A stretch of DNA of 64,000 nt from Prevotella sp. Its GTDB lineage: Bacteria; Bacteroidota; Bacteroidia; Bacteroidales; Bacteroidaceae. The stretch covers positions 1-64,000 of the forward strand of contig JAFZRU010000031.1 of the NCBI GenBank assembly GCA_017619755.1, written 5' to 3'. Position 1 is the first letter of the stretch. Each line of letters opens with the position of its first letter. The notes beneath the pieces are model-generated. The model saw nothing but the letters and a program-made list of their open reading frames with translations, had not been told where the DNA came from and ran no database searches. Made by a program: the position numbers and the translations under genes. Of this stretch, positions 1 through 9,140 are shown piece by piece.

Positions 1-306
1 CTCAAGAGAGTCACATTCATCCGAAAGATAATATCTATTGCTTTTAATCAGAACATTTGATTTCTTGATGAAATCATTTCTGTAGATAGCAAATTTTTCA
101 TCTTTCTTAAATCCATATAATAAAGAAATGTGAGTGCTGTCTAGCACCTTGTTGATAATTCTTGTGGTATCGATTATCCTTGTATTTGTTTGATTATTCA
201 GCGAATCATTTACACTGTCAGTTTTAGCATAGCATGCAACAATAGAAGAAAATAATAATATAGAACACATGAGGTTCATATTCTTAATAAAACTCTTATT
301 CATCAT
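1..306 (-). CDS. Putative lipoprotein, partial (3' end outside window)
   Basis: The frame is open from an ATG ATG pair at 306-301 to the window edge, so about 102 N-terminal codons are seen. The start MMNKSFIKNMNLMCSILLF followed by SSIVAC is a hydrophobic signal with a plausible lipobox, so a lipid-anchored envelope protein is inferred. An AAAAGGA stretch lies just upstream of the start. The mature part is polar and rich in Asp, Asn, Ser and Lys. No family was recognised. It lies 58 bp downstream of another small lipoprotein gene on the same strand and is AT-rich like it, so the two may be co-transcribed. Confidence 0.6.
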   Translation of the reverse strand, partial: MMNKSFIKNMNLMCSILLFSSIVACYAKTDSVNDSLNNQTNTRIIDTTRIINKVLDSTHISLLYGFKKDEKFAIYRNDFIKKSNVLIKSNRYYLSDECDSLE

Positions 307-364
307 TCAAATCCTTTTTATCTTGAATAGTGCCTGCCAGAATGAGTCCCACTGATTCCACTCT

Positions 365-805
365 TTAATTCTGCAATAATGACTCAATGTCTGTCTTGCA
401 TACAAAGGTTCCCAAACGTGTTTTTATAAAGTTTTGCCTCACACCTATGCGAATGTCATCTGAATCTCTTTTCAAAACTAATGTCATATGTGTTGATAAT
501 TTTATTGTTTCCTGATGAGAATCCTTTAGTGCCGTAATGATTTCATTCTTAATTACGTCTGAATATATAGTGTCATAAGTAGTACTATATGTTCTTTTAG
601 TAGCAGAGTCAACAACAACCGTTAAATTATGGATGTCATGATTATAATACTTTTCTATTATAACATATTTAACATCTTTTTCCTTTAGACTTTCAAAAGG
701 AGACTTGTTTTGTGAGACACAGCCACTCACAAATATTACTAACAGGAAACATTTAAATAGTGAAATGTTTCCTAGTAGATAAGAAAAACCATTTTGATGT
801 TTCAT
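365..805 (-). CDS. Small hypothetical lipoprotein
   Basis: This 146-residue protein begins with MKHQNGFSYLLGNISLFKC, a hydrophobic stretch and the lipobox VSGC, so export and lipidation at about Cys29 are inferred. The mature domain of about 115 residues alternates charged and beta-prone stretches, with phrases such as NLTVVVDSATKRTYSTTYDT. No known family was recognised. A possible -7 element lies at 923-930 on the same strand, about 120 bp upstream. Composition is much more AT-rich than the pgi operon next door, which suggests an accessory gene. The divergent neighbour pgi gives no functional hint. Confidence 0.6.
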   Translation of the reverse strand: MKHQNGFSYLLGNISLFKCFLLVIFVSGCVSQNKSPFESLKEKDVKYVIIEKYYNHDIHNLTVVVDSATKRTYSTTYDTIYSDVIKNEIITALKDSHQETIKLSTHMTLVLKRDSDDIRIGVRQNFIKTRLGTFVCKTDIESLLQN

Positions 806-922
806 GATTATTTACTTTTTTTGTTTGTTTTTTTATAGTGTTATTCAAGTTCCGCAAGTTGGATGAATGTGGGCCTGAAAATCGCGATCTGTTTGATGGC
901 AGAACATTTTAATTCTATCTTG

Positions 923-930
923 CAAAATTA
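923..930 (-). promoter_or_regulatory. Possible -7 element for the lipoprotein genes
   Basis: The minus strand reads TAATTTTG, matching the Bacteroidetes TAnnTTTG box. The nearest TTG is about 22 bp upstream, longer than the usual 19-20, so support is moderate. It would give a leader of roughly 110 nt before the start at 805. Confidence 0.35.
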
Positions 931-1040
931 AAACATTTTTCTGAAACGAAAACAAGCTTATCATATTTTTAACACTAATCATCAGACGCCATACTTCCAT
1001 CTACTTCTTATTGTGATTTGCGAAAAATGTTGGTTAAAAT

Positions 1041-1071
1041 TTGGTGTTGTAATGAAAAAGGCGTAACTTTG
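1041..1071 (+). promoter_or_regulatory. Promoter of the pgi operon
   Basis: TTGG at 1041-1044 and TAACTTTG at 1064-1071 are separated by 19 bp, the standard Bacteroidetes housekeeping arrangement. It lies 36 bp before the ATG at 1108, which supports that start over the longer frame opening at 1018, because 1018 lies upstream of the promoter. Confidence 0.75.
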
Positions 1072-1107
1072 CGAAACAAATTCCAAATACCAAAAAACAT
1101 CATTGCA

Positions 1108-2451
1108 ATGAAGAATCTTGTATTAGACATTTCGAAAGCCGCCCAATTTGTCAGCGCGGGCGCCGTGGAGGCATTGGCCCCCGAAGTGAAAACCGCCCAG
1201 GTCTCCTTGGAAGACGGCAGCTGCCCCGGTAATGACTTCTTAGGCTGGCTCCACCTTCCCTCCTCCATCACCCCCGAGTTTCTCGACGAGGTACAAGCGT
1301 GCGCCGACGTGCTTCGCTCCAACTGCGAGGCCATCGTCGTTGCCGGCATCGGCGGCAGCTACCTTGGCGCCCGTGCCGTGATTGAGGCCCTTGGCAACTC
1401 CTTCTCCTGGCTCATTCCTTCCAACAACCCCGTCATCCTCTTCGCCGGCAACAACATCGGCGAGGACTACCTCTCCGAACTGACCGACTACCTGAAGGAC
1501 AAGAAATTCGGCGTCATTAACATTTCCAAGTCAGGCACGACAACAGAGACCGCCCTCACCTTCCGCCTTTTGAAGAAGCAGTGCGAAGCACAGCGCGGCA
1601 AGGAAGAGGCTCGCAAGGTGATTGTCGCCATTACTGACGCGAAGCGCGGCGCCGCCCGCACCTGCGCCGACAAGGAAGGCTACACAAGCTTCATCATCCC
1701 CGACAACGTGGGAGGCCGCTTCTCCGTGCTCACCCCGGTAGGCCTGCTGCCCATCGCCTGCGCCGGCTTCGACATCCGTCAGTTGGTGAAGGGTGCCACC
1801 GATATGGAAGCCGCCTGCGGCAAGGACGTACCCTTTGAGGAGAACCCCGCCGCACAATATGCCGCCATCCGTAACTGCCTGTATGCAAGCGGCAAGAAGA
1901 TAGAAATTATGGTGAACTACCAGCCGAAACTCCACTTCATCAGCGAGTGGTGGAAGCAACTCTACGGAGAGAGCGAAGGCAAGGACCACAAGGGCATCTT
2001 CCCCGCCTCCTGCGACTTCACCACCGACCTGCACTCCATGGGCCAGTGGATCCAAGACGGCGAGCGCACCATCTTCGAGACCGTCATCAGCGTGGAGCAA
2101 CCCAACAGAAGTTTGCTCTTCCCCGAGGACGAGGAAAACTTGGACGGCCTGAACTTCCTTGCCGGCAAGCGCGTGGACGAGGTGAACAAGATGGCAGAGC
2201 TTGGCACACGCCTGGCCCATGTGGACGGCGGCGTGCCCAATATCCGCATCGCCATCCCCGAACTCAACGCCTACTACATCGGACAACTCATCTATTTCTT
2301 CGAGATTGCCTGCGGCATCAGCGGTAACGTCTTAGGCGTCAACCCGTTTAACCAACCCGGTGTGGAGGCGTACAAGAAGAACATGTTCGCCCTGCTCGAC
2401 AAGCCCGGCTATGAGGCAGAGAGCAAGGCCATCAAAGAACGTCTGGCATAA
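1108..2451 (+). CDS. pgi: Glucose-6-phosphate isomerase
   Basis: This cytoplasmic glycolytic enzyme interconverts glucose 6-phosphate and fructose 6-phosphate. The 447-residue length is that of the shorter bacterial PGI type. Recognisable parts are the sugar-isomerase core [16 protein letters not shown], the phosphate-binding [13 protein letters not shown], the signature [14 protein letters not shown], and [18 protein letters not shown] with conserved acidic and His residues. The ATG at 1108 ([12 protein letters not shown]) is preferred to 1018, which precedes the promoter and adds 30 atypical residues. A HAD phosphatase gene follows after 3 bp, so the four genes to 4794 form one operon. Confidence 0.95.
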   Translation: MKNLVLDISKAAQFVSAGAVEALAPEVKTAQVSLEDGSCPGNDFLGWLHLPSSITPEFLDEVQACADVLRSNCEAIVVAGIGGSYLGARAVIEALGNSFSWLIPSNNPVILFAGNNIGEDYLSELTDYLKDKKFGVINISKSGTTTETALTFRLLKKQCEAQRGKEEARKVIVAITDAKRGAARTCADKEGYTSFIIPDNVGGRFSVLTPVGLLPIACAGFDIRQLVKGATDMEAACGKDVPFEENPAAQYAAIRNCLYASGKKIEIMVNYQPKLHFISEWWKQLYGESEGKDHKGIFPASCDFTTDLHSMGQWIQDGERTIFETVISVEQPNRSLLFPEDEENLDGLNFLAGKRVDEVNKMAELGTRLAHVDGGVPNIRIAIPELNAYYIGQLIYFFEIACGISGNVLGVNPFNQPGVEAYKKNMFALLDKPGYEAESKAIKERLA

Positions 2452-2454
2452 GAC

Positions 2455-3213
2455 ATGGACGTAAAAACGGCCATCAGGCTATACAACGAGCGACACGGCT
2501 TCGGGGGCCTCGCCCCCAAAGCCGTGCTCTTCGACATGGACGGCGTGCTTTACGACTCCATGGCCTTCCATGCCCGTGCCTGGCACCAGTCGATGCAAGA
2601 CTACGGCTTGGAGATGTCAGAACTTCAAGCCTACGAACACGAGGGGATGCGTGGTATGGAGACCATCCGCGAAATAGCCAAGCAACAGCCCGGGAAAGAG
2701 CACTTAGCCGACAAGGCGGATGAGATTTACGCCCACAAGTCGGCTCTCTTCGCCTCCTACGGCCAACCGAAGAAGATGGCTGGTGTGGAGAACCTCATGC
2801 GACAGATGCAAGCCGACGGCTTGCTGCTGTGCGTGGTCACCGGCAGCGGCCAACACTCGCTGCTCGACCGCTTAGAGCGCGACTTTGCCGGACTTCTACA
2901 CCGCGAACTGATGGTGACGTGCTACGACGTGGAGGAAGGGAAGCCCAAGCCCTACCCCTACCTCGCAGGACTGCGCAAATGTGGTGTGAAACCCAACGAG
3001 GCCATCGTGGTGGAGAACGCACCCTTGGGCGTGACAGCAGGTGTTGCCGCCGACATCTTCACCGTGGCGGTGAACACCGGCCCGATGCCCGACGAACGCC
3101 TCCTTCAGGCTGGCGCCAACCTCCTCTATCACAGCATGGACGAATTCCATCACGACTGGAGCACGCTGCTCTCCTGCGCACGCGAAAGCGATTCCCCCAC
3201 CAACATCTTATGA
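2455..3213 (+). CDS. HAD-superfamily sugar-phosphate phosphatase or mutase
   Basis: A 252-residue HAD hydrolase of the beta-phosphoglucomutase/phosphatase type. Motif I is FDMDGVLYDS with nucleophile Asp27 and acid/base Asp29. Motif II is VVTGSG, motif III is the Lys in GKPKPYPYLAGL, and motif IV is VVENAPLGVTAG, where Glu-Asn replaces the commoner Glu-Asp. A helical cap lies between motifs I and II. It starts 3 bp after pgi and its stop overlaps the next ATG by ATGA. The link to pgi suggests a sugar-phosphate substrate, but specificity cannot be read from the sequence. Confidence 0.88.
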   Translation: MDVKTAIRLYNERHGFGGLAPKAVLFDMDGVLYDSMAFHARAWHQSMQDYGLEMSELQAYEHEGMRGMETIREIAKQQPGKEHLADKADEIYAHKSALFASYGQPKKMAGVENLMRQMQADGLLLCVVTGSGQHSLLDRLERDFAGLLHRELMVTCYDVEEGKPKPYPYLAGLRKCGVKPNEAIVVENAPLGVTAGVAADIFTVAVNTGPMPDERLLQAGANLLYHSMDEFHHDWSTLLSCARESDSPTNIL

Positions 3214-3713
3214 ATCGAATGAAAAGACTCCTGACAACAGCCCTTTGCTGCACCCTTCTCATCTTCCTCGCCGGTTGCCACGGCGACAGCGGCGACGGCG
3301 TAATGGAGCGCCCCGACTACACGAGTGTCAACTACAAACTGACAGTGAGTCAGGCTCTGCTCCATTTCTATCATGTGAACATCACCTACGTGGACGTCTC
3401 CGGGCGTGAAAGGACGGAGGAGATGTCCACCATGGAATGGAACTTCTTCGAGAAAACCGACGGGGAGCACGACATCGACTTCAAGATGAACGTCACTGCC
3501 ACGGCAAGAGGCGTGGCTCCAGCCCAAAATGACGGACAAGACTCCTACACCCTGGCCTGCGAGTACAGCGTGGAATACTACACCAAACCCACGAGCGCCA
3601 AGCGCACCGCCCGCAAGGCTATGGACACCACGGTGAAGAAAGAGTCCATGGAGGCTTATATGCAAGAACACTCCACCATCGCCTTGGTGAACTATGACAA
3701 GACCAACCCCTGA
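3210..3713 (+). CDS. Hypothetical lipoprotein
   Basis: A 167-residue protein starting MNRMKRLLTTALCCTLLIF with lipobox LAGC (Cys at about residue 24), so an inner- or outer-leaflet lipoprotein is inferred. The mature part reads as a small beta-rich domain, for example YKLTVSQALLHFYHVNITYVD, ending in an alpha-helical Lys-rich tail. The ATG at 3210 overlaps the stop of the HAD gene as ATGA, which fits translational coupling, and mnmA starts 4 bp after its stop. No family was recognised, and nothing but operon position ties it to the neighbouring enzymes. Confidence 0.75.
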   Translation: MNRMKRLLTTALCCTLLIFLAGCHGDSGDGVMERPDYTSVNYKLTVSQALLHFYHVNITYVDVSGRERTEEMSTMEWNFFEKTDGEHDIDFKMNVTATARGVAPAQNDGQDSYTLACEYSVEYYTKPTSAKRTARKAMDTTVKKESMEAYMQEHSTIALVNYDKTNP

Positions 3714-3717
3714 TGCC

Positions 3718-4794
3718 ATGACCGAATCCCTTGACAACAAGCGCGTGGCCCTGCTGCTCTCCGGCGGCGTGGACAGTGCGGTGGCCTTGCACGAACTATG
3801 CTCACAAGGCCTCCACCCCGACTGCTTCTACATCAAAATCGGCCCGGAGGAAGACGAGGAGTGGGACTGCTCCTCGGAGGAAGACTTGGAGATGTGCACC
3901 GCCCTCGCCCACCGCTACGGCTGCCGTTTGGAGGTGGTCGATTGTCACCGCGAATATTGGGACCGCGTGACACGCTACACGATGGAGAAGGTGCGGGCGG
4001 GCCTGACCCCCAACCCCGACGTGATGTGCAACCGCCTCATCAAGTTCGGTGCCTTCGACGAGAAAGCCGGCCACGACTACGACCTCATCGCCACCGGCCA
4101 TTACGCCCGCACGGAGGTGGAGGAAGGGAAGAAATGGCTCGTCACCAGCCCCGACCCGGTGAAGGACCAGACCGATTTCCTGGCGCAGATAGAGGACTGG
4201 CAGTTGCGCAAGGCCCTCTTCCCCATCGGACACTATATGAAGGAGGAGGTGCGCCTCATCGCCGAGCGCGAGCACCTCATCAACGCCCGCCGCAAGGACT
4301 CCCAGGGCATCTGTTTCTTGGGCAAAATCAACTACAACGAGTACATCCGCCGATATTTGGGCGAGTGCCCCGGCGACGTGTTGGAGTTGGAGAGCGGCCG
4401 CCTCATCGGTCGCCACAAGGGGCTGTGGTTCCACACCATCGGCCAGCGTCACGGCTTGGGCTTCGGAGGAGGCCCTTGGTTCGTGGTGCGTAAGGATGTG
4501 GAGCACAACCTGCTCTATGTGAGCAAGGGCTACGAGCCACGCACAGCCTACAAGGACGTGTTCACCATCCACGCCTTCCATTTCCTCACCGAAGAGGTGC
4601 CGCTGCACGAGGTGACTTTCAAGATTCGCCACACCCCCGATTTCCATCCTGCCGTGATGGAAGCCACCGCCCCCGGCGAATATGTGGTGCGCTCCGCCCA
4701 CGCCATCCAAGGAGTGGCTCCGGGGCAGTTCTGCGTGGTCTATGACACCCGCCACCACCGCTGCTATGGGTCGGCGGAGATAAAGGAGAGTTAG
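3718..4794 (+). CDS. mnmA: tRNA-specific 2-thiouridylase MnmA
   Basis: MnmA thiolates U34 of the Lys, Glu and Gln tRNAs using ATP and persulfide sulfur. The 358-residue protein has the PP-loop LLSGGVDSAVA at residues 13-23, the catalytic Cys of NPDVMCNRL near residue 104, ATGHYAR, and the second catalytic Cys of DSQGICFLG near 199. The C-terminal beta-barrel has HTIGQRHGLGFGGGPWFV. The ATG at 3718 is chosen because it follows the preceding stop (3713). An in-frame ATG at 3694 would overlap the lipoprotein gene by 20 bp. It is the last gene of the pgi operon. Bacteroidetes often carry two mnmA copies, so this could be either paralogue. Confidence 0.92.
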   Translation: MTESLDNKRVALLLSGGVDSAVALHELCSQGLHPDCFYIKIGPEEDEEWDCSSEEDLEMCTALAHRYGCRLEVVDCHREYWDRVTRYTMEKVRAGLTPNPDVMCNRLIKFGAFDEKAGHDYDLIATGHYARTEVEEGKKWLVTSPDPVKDQTDFLAQIEDWQLRKALFPIGHYMKEEVRLIAEREHLINARRKDSQGICFLGKINYNEYIRRYLGECPGDVLELESGRLIGRHKGLWFHTIGQRHGLGFGGGPWFVVRKDVEHNLLYVSKGYEPRTAYKDVFTIHAFHFLTEEVPLHEVTFKIRHTPDFHPAVMEATAPGEYVVRSAHAIQGVAPGQFCVVYDTRHHRCYGSAEIKES

Positions 4795-4881
4795 GGGATA
4801 TGGAAAAATCCCACTTCCAAAATAGGGAAAATCCCCCCAAAGAATAGGGATGCGGCCCATTTCATATCCATCGGAAAGTCC

Positions 4882-4889
4882 TACCTTTG
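4882..4889 (+). promoter_or_regulatory. -7 element upstream of the outer-membrane barrel gene
   Basis: TACCTTTG fits TAnnTTTG and lies 37 bp before the ATG at 4927. The -33 position is only weakly matched (TTTC at about 4860), so the promoter may be of middling strength or activated. Confidence 0.5.
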
Positions 4890-4926
4890 CATCATCAGAT
4901 TAATCACCCTTAAAAGAAGAAAGAAA

Positions 4927-5637
4927 ATGAAAAGGACAACGACTTTCCTGGCAGCCTCCTGCTTGCTCGCCAGCCTGCTGGCCCCAATGACGGCCAATGC
5001 ACAGATGCGCCCCCGTGGCGGCTACACTCCGCCAGCTCCGCGTCATGGTACACGCACGTCTCACTCTCGCAGCTACGGCTATGCGCCCAACACGTATTAT
5101 GGTTTCCGTTTCGGTCTCTCCGCCTCTCACATCAACTCCGACGCCCCCGACCTCAACGGCAGCACGAGCAAGACGGGCCTCAACGTCGGCGCCGTGGTGG
5201 GCATACAATTAGCCCCCCAGGCTCCCATGTTCTTCGAGACGGGGTTGGAGTACGTTGAGAAGGGTGGCAAGGGGAAATTCTCTGGAGACAAGTTCTCCAT
5301 CGGCCTCAACTACCTGGAGGTGCCACTGACATTGAAATATTCGGCTCAAATCGCCCCCGCCACCGCCGTGGAGCCCTTTGTGGGCGGCTATCTGGCCTGT
5401 GGTGTTGGCGGCAAGGTGAAAGACTACGGCGCCCGTGAGGCATTCAGCTCCTTCGACGACCGCTACGGTGCCAATTTCAAGCGTTTCGACGGTGGTGTAC
5501 GCGTGGGTTGCGGCCTGGCTTGGGAGATGCTCTACGCCGAGGCTGGCTATGACTTCGGCTTGACCAACATCGGCGACAACGCCTTCGACGACACGCACAA
5601 TGGGGCGTTCTTCCTCAATATCGGCGTGAATTTCTAA
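4927..5637 (+). CDS. Outer-membrane beta-barrel protein (PorT-like family)
   Basis: A 236-residue protein with signal peptide MKRTTTFLAASCLLASLLA ending TANAQ, giving a mature start near residue 26. After a Pro/Arg/Ser-rich linker, the body shows alternating beta-strands typical of small outer-membrane barrels: YYGFRFGLSASHIN, LNVGAVVGIQLA, MFFETGLEYVEKGGKG, FSIGLNYLEVPLTLKYSA, and a final FFLNIGVNF ending in aromatic Phe. The pattern is that of the Bacteroidetes outer-membrane barrel domain (PF13568 type). Function is unknown beyond an outer-membrane location. It is transcribed alone and converges on the beta-propeller gene with a 3-bp gap. Confidence 0.8.
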   Translation: MKRTTTFLAASCLLASLLAPMTANAQMRPRGGYTPPAPRHGTRTSHSRSYGYAPNTYYGFRFGLSASHINSDAPDLNGSTSKTGLNVGAVVGIQLAPQAPMFFETGLEYVEKGGKGKFSGDKFSIGLNYLEVPLTLKYSAQIAPATAVEPFVGGYLACGVGGKVKDYGAREAFSSFDDRYGANFKRFDGGVRVGCGLAWEMLYAEAGYDFGLTNIGDNAFDDTHNGAFFLNIGVNF

Positions 5638-5640
5638 GCG

Positions 5641-7359
5641 TCAACGCTGCATCCTTCTTCTCACGAAGAGGCCGGCCGCCACCACGAGGAGGGCCACCCC
5701 ACCGGCGACGAGGAAGGGCATTGCACCGCCGGCAGCACCGCCATCAAGCCCCAGGGCAGCGGCGATGTTGCCGGCGGCTTTTTCTTCCTTGTCGGGAGCC
5801 GGTGCGTCACGATGCTCCAAGGTCTCCATCACTGCCGCCCCGTCAGTGTTCTCAAGCACGGGTTCCGGCTCGGCATACTCCACTTCATAGATGTTGACGG
5901 CGTTGCCGCTGGTGCCGGCCGTCCCCCTTCCCTGCGAAGTGACGATGACAAATCTTCCGTCGTTGGAGATGTCGAGCCCCACGGGATAGGAGTCCACATC
6001 GATGCTTGCCACGGTTTTCATCGTCCTGGTATCAACGACGAAAAGTTTGCTGACAAGGTGGCAAGCCGCGAAGACAAAATGCCCGCTGGGCGACAGTTCG
6101 ATGGTCCGCGCCCCTTCTCCCACCTTGCAATCCTCCCATCCCTTGAGTTGGGTGGTTTTTCCATGCATCGCCTTGGCAGCCTGCATGAACTTCTCAAGTG
6201 GTATTCGCTGCACGTATCCAGAGCGGTTGATACTGAGATACAGGTATCCGTCACGTATGACGAGGTGCCTGACATTGGGCATCATGCCTAAGACACGTCC
6301 CAAATATTCCTGCGTCTCCATGTCGATGACGGCAATGCCGCCGTTCCCCCCCATACATCCCACGAGGAGGTATTTGTCATCGGGGGTGAAGACGGTTCCC
6401 CGGAGACAGTATCCGCTCTTGTTGTCGCGGTCCACCTGCTCCGTGAGGCTGAAGTCGAGCGGGAGGACATAATCAACGACAAGGAGTTTCTCATGATACC
6501 ATTCCTCGGGGTTGAGGCTTGCCACGTTGACGAGCCCCACGGTGTTGTTGCCCCAGTGAGTGATGGCCACATGGCGTCCATCGTGTGAAGTGGCCACCAT
6601 CTTGGGCAGCGGCCCCGTCTCCATAAGCCTGACAATCTCGTCGGTGCGTGTGTCGATGACCGCCACGGCGGAGGGGTCTTGCGCATTGAGGTCGTAGGTG
6701 CGGCGATAGAAGGGTATCCACAAGTACCTCCCCCCATGGGAGAAAGTGCTTTCCACCGGCTTTCCCTGGAAGGTGTTGAGGTTTTCGGTGTAATGTGTGA
6801 AGGGATAGAAACTGCTGGGCTTGCTCCACAGGGCGTCGTCCTTGCCGTCCTTGAAGTCATATTTGATGACCTTCTTGCGTTCGTGGGTTTTCATGTCATA
6901 CACCACCGTGGCGCATCCCTCAAGGGAGTTGACATAGTATTTCGTGCCATCGGGGTGGATGTTGGCCGACTTGGGTGAGTTGACGTATGGGTCGATCCAC
7001 TCCTTGGGGCATCCTTTGTAGTTGACATGCTTGTTGACGATGGTGAGGGTGAGTTCTCCTCCGGCCGCCTTGATGGTGGTCCCCATCTCGGGATGGACGA
7101 TGGGCTCCCCTGCATTCTGTTTCGGACTCGCCTTCACTTCATTAGCGTCGCTTTGAGCTTCATTTGCGTCACCTTGAACACCCTCTTCCGCCACGGCGTT
7201 GCAACAAACAAGGGTCATAACTGCGCACGAGACAAACCGTGCAAGACGATGTGCGACAGGGATGCCGCACCAAGTGGATGATTGTAAACTATTAAAAAAC
7301 ATGGATGTTGTGTTGTCGGAATATCGTGAAAAATGCTGATGAATTGCTGTCATTTTCAA
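5641..7359 (-). CDS. Exported YncE/YVTN-like beta-propeller protein with C-terminal anchor
   Basis: This 572-residue protein is inferred to be exported. The hydrophobic signal (FVSCAVMTLVCCNAVA) lies about 45 residues in, so a later in-frame ATG at 7302 may be the real start. The body carries propeller-blade phrases: VATSHDGRHVAITHWGNNTV, FTPDDKYLLVGCMGGNGGIA, LSPSGHFVFAACHLVSKLFV, VGLDISNDGRFVIVTSQG. The C-terminus is a Gly/Ala-rich segment, one hydrophobic span and RRRMQR, either an anchor or a sorting signal. It follows rsgA by 10 bp, so it is probably co-transcribed with frr-rsgA, an odd partnership. The ligand is unknown. Confidence 0.78.
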   Translation of the reverse strand: MKMTAIHQHFSRYSDNTTSMFFNSLQSSTWCGIPVAHRLARFVSCAVMTLVCCNAVAEEGVQGDANEAQSDANEVKASPKQNAGEPIVHPEMGTTIKAAGGELTLTIVNKHVNYKGCPKEWIDPYVNSPKSANIHPDGTKYYVNSLEGCATVVYDMKTHERKKVIKYDFKDGKDDALWSKPSSFYPFTHYTENLNTFQGKPVESTFSHGGRYLWIPFYRRTYDLNAQDPSAVAVIDTRTDEIVRLMETGPLPKMVATSHDGRHVAITHWGNNTVGLVNVASLNPEEWYHEKLLVVDYVLPLDFSLTEQVDRDNKSGYCLRGTVFTPDDKYLLVGCMGGNGGIAVIDMETQEYLGRVLGMMPNVRHLVIRDGYLYLSINRSGYVQRIPLEKFMQAAKAMHGKTTQLKGWEDCKVGEGARTIELSPSGHFVFAACHLVSKLFVVDTRTMKTVASIDVDSYPVGLDISNDGRFVIVTSQGRGTAGTSGNAVNIYEVEYAEPEPVLENTDGAAVMETLEHRDAPAPDKEEKAAGNIAAALGLDGGAAGGAMPFLVAGGVALLVVAAGLFVRRRMQR

Positions 7360-7369
7360 TGCTGACTAA

Positions 7370-8302
7370 CTAATATGCCTCTCTGTATTTCGCCTCGTCC
7401 TTGTCCTCCAGCATGCCCACGTAGGAGTTGTACCTGCTTTGGGCGATGTAATGCTCATCGAGCGCCTTGAGCACAGCGCACCCGGGTTCGTGCGTGTGCG
7501 TGCAGTTGCTGAAGCGACATTCCTTGGAGAAATGGAATATCTCGCGGAAATAGCCGCAAATCTCCTGTGGCTCCATGTCGAAAGTGCCGAAACCCTTGAT
7601 GCCCGGAGTGTCGATGGCCCACCCTCCCATGGGCAGTGGCAGCATCTCGCTGAAAGTGGTGGTGTGCATGCCGGTGCCATGGGCCTGCGAGAGGTCGGCC
7701 GTGCGTAGTTTCAAACCCGGTATGAGTCTGTTGAGCAAGGTGGACTTCCCCACGCCGCTGTTTCCGCTGAAGAGAGAGACCTTTCCGGCAAGCAAGTCGC
7801 CGAGGCGGTCCATGCCCGTACCGTTTTTCGCCGACACCTGCAGCACGTCGTAGCCTATCGTGGTATAGAGGTGGTCCACCATCTGCTGCAAGCGCAAGTC
7901 ATCCTCGTCGAGGATGTCGGTTTTGTTGAGCACCAACACCACGGGGACGCGGTAGGCTTCTGCGGACGCGAGGAAACGGTCGATGAAGGTGAGGGAGGTG
8001 ACGGGATGGTTGACGGTGGCGATGAGGAAAGCCTGGTCCACGTTTGCCGCGATGATATGGCTTTGCTTGGACAGGTTGGGAGACTTCCTGATGATGTAGT
8101 TCCTCCGGTCCTCTATCTCATTGATGAAAGCCGTCCCTTCTTGGTTGCGCACAATTCCAACCCGGTCGCCCACGGCCACCGGGTTGGTGCTTCTGATACC
8201 CTTGAGACGGAAATTGCCCTTAATTTTGCTCTCCACCGTCTCACCTTCGTCGGTGAGGACGGTGTACCAGCTTCCCGTGTTTCTGATGACAAGTCCTTTC
8301 AA
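7370..8302 (-). CDS. rsgA: Ribosome small-subunit-dependent GTPase RsgA
   Basis: RsgA is a circularly permuted GTPase that helps 30S maturation. The 310-residue protein has an N-terminal OB-fold ([20 protein letters not shown]), then motifs in the permuted order NKTD (G4), [14 protein letters not shown] (G1) and DTPGIKGFG (G3). The C-terminal zinc site is [14 protein letters not shown] with its Cys/His ligands. It starts 3 bp after the frr stop, so the two translation-related genes form an operon. Nothing is unusual about length or motifs. Confidence 0.95.
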   Translation of the reverse strand: MKGLVIRNTGSWYTVLTDEGETVESKIKGNFRLKGIRSTNPVAVGDRVGIVRNQEGTAFINEIEDRRNYIIRKSPNLSKQSHIIAANVDQAFLIATVNHPVTSLTFIDRFLASAEAYRVPVVLVLNKTDILDEDDLRLQQMVDHLYTTIGYDVLQVSAKNGTGMDRLGDLLAGKVSLFSGNSGVGKSTLLNRLIPGLKLRTADLSQAHGTGMHTTTFSEMLPLPMGGWAIDTPGIKGFGTFDMEPQEICGYFREIFHFSKECRFSNCTHTHEPGCAVLKALDEHYIAQSRYNSYVGMLEDKDEAKYREAY

Positions 8303-8305
8303 TGC

Positions 8306-8866
8306 CTATACGGTCATGATTTCCTTGTTCTTGGCGGCAAGAATCTCCTCGATTTTCTTGATGAACTTGTCATGGAGTTTCTGCAGCTCCTGTTCGGCAT
8401 CCTTCTCGTTGTCCTCGGAAAGTCCGTCCTTGATGGCTTTCTTCAGTCTGTCCTTGATGTCCCCTCTGACGTTTCTCACCTCCACCTTGGCCTTCTCGGC
8501 AATCTTGTTGCACTGCTTGGTGAGTTCACGTCTTCTCTCCTCCGTGGGTTGCGGGATGTTGAGACGTATGATTTCGCCATTGTTTTCCGGTGTGATGCCC
8601 ACGTCGGAGTCCATAATGGCCTTTTCGATGACGCGAATCATCTTCTTGTCCCACGGCCTGATGGCGATGGTCCTGGGGTCGGGCGTCGTCACGTTGGCCA
8701 CTTGGTTGAGCGGCACCATACTACCGTATGATTCCACCTTCACTCCGCTGACAATGGCGGTGTTGGCCCGTCCAGCGCGTATCTTGGCCAGTGCGTCCTC
8801 AAGGAACATGGCGGCCATCTCCATTCTCTCTTCGCTCTCGCTGAGCGTTGCTTTAACGTCTATCAT
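8306..8866 (-). CDS. frr: Ribosome recycling factor
   Basis: RRF splits post-termination ribosomes together with EF-G. The 186-residue length and three-helix-bundle pattern are standard: the start has MAAMFLEDALAKIRAGRANTA, then VESYGSMVPLNQVANVTTPD, TIAIRPWDKKMIRVIEKAI, and helix III beginning PQPTEERRRELTKQ. It is the first gene of the frr-rsgA-propeller unit. A good promoter lies 25-55 bp upstream. Confidence 0.96.
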   Translation of the reverse strand: MIDVKATLSESEERMEMAAMFLEDALAKIRAGRANTAIVSGVKVESYGSMVPLNQVANVTTPDPRTIAIRPWDKKMIRVIEKAIMDSDVGITPENNGEIIRLNIPQPTEERRRELTKQCNKIAEKAKVEVRNVRGDIKDRLKKAIKDGLSEDNEKDAEQELQKLHDKFIKKIEEILAAKNKEIMTV

Positions 8867-8891
8867 AGTTGAAAAGATGGTTTCTTTCGGG

Positions 8892-8922
8892 CAAATTTAT
8901 GAATATTTTTCCTACCTTGCAA
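8892..8922 (-). promoter_or_regulatory. Promoter of frr-rsgA
   Basis: On the minus strand TTGC (8922-8919) and TAAATTTG (8899-8892) are spaced by 19 bp. The start codon is 25 bp further on at 8866. Confidence 0.65.
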
Positions 8923-9100
8923 AAAATTGTGTGAAAAAATGCGAGTGGCGGGTGTAAATTGCATTGAAATGAGCAAGAAAAAGTGCGTGAAGAACGCGAA
9001 AAAAGGAGTTTTAGTCGCTTTCAACAACATAGAAAAGCTGAAAAAAAGAGGAAAAACGGAGATTTCGGCCTTGCCGTGGGGGATTTTGAAGCAAATTTCA

Positions 9101-9108
9101 TACTTTTG
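9101..9108 (+). promoter_or_regulatory. -7 element for the DUF3822-rsmD pair
   Basis: TACTTTTG matches TAnnTTTG and lies 32 bp before the ATG at 9141. No clear -33 box is seen. The 274-bp gap between frr and this pair holds the two divergent promoters and an AT-rich, Lys-codon-rich stretch that I do not regard as coding. Confidence 0.5.
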
Positions 9109-9140
9109 TAGTCGAATTGCAATGATTTAGTCCACTCTAT

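Noticed and set aside
8927-9130. 67-codon plus-strand frame in the frr-DUF3822 gap
   Set aside because: The product is Lys-rich and low-complexity, overlaps the divergent promoters and has no family or ribosome site.
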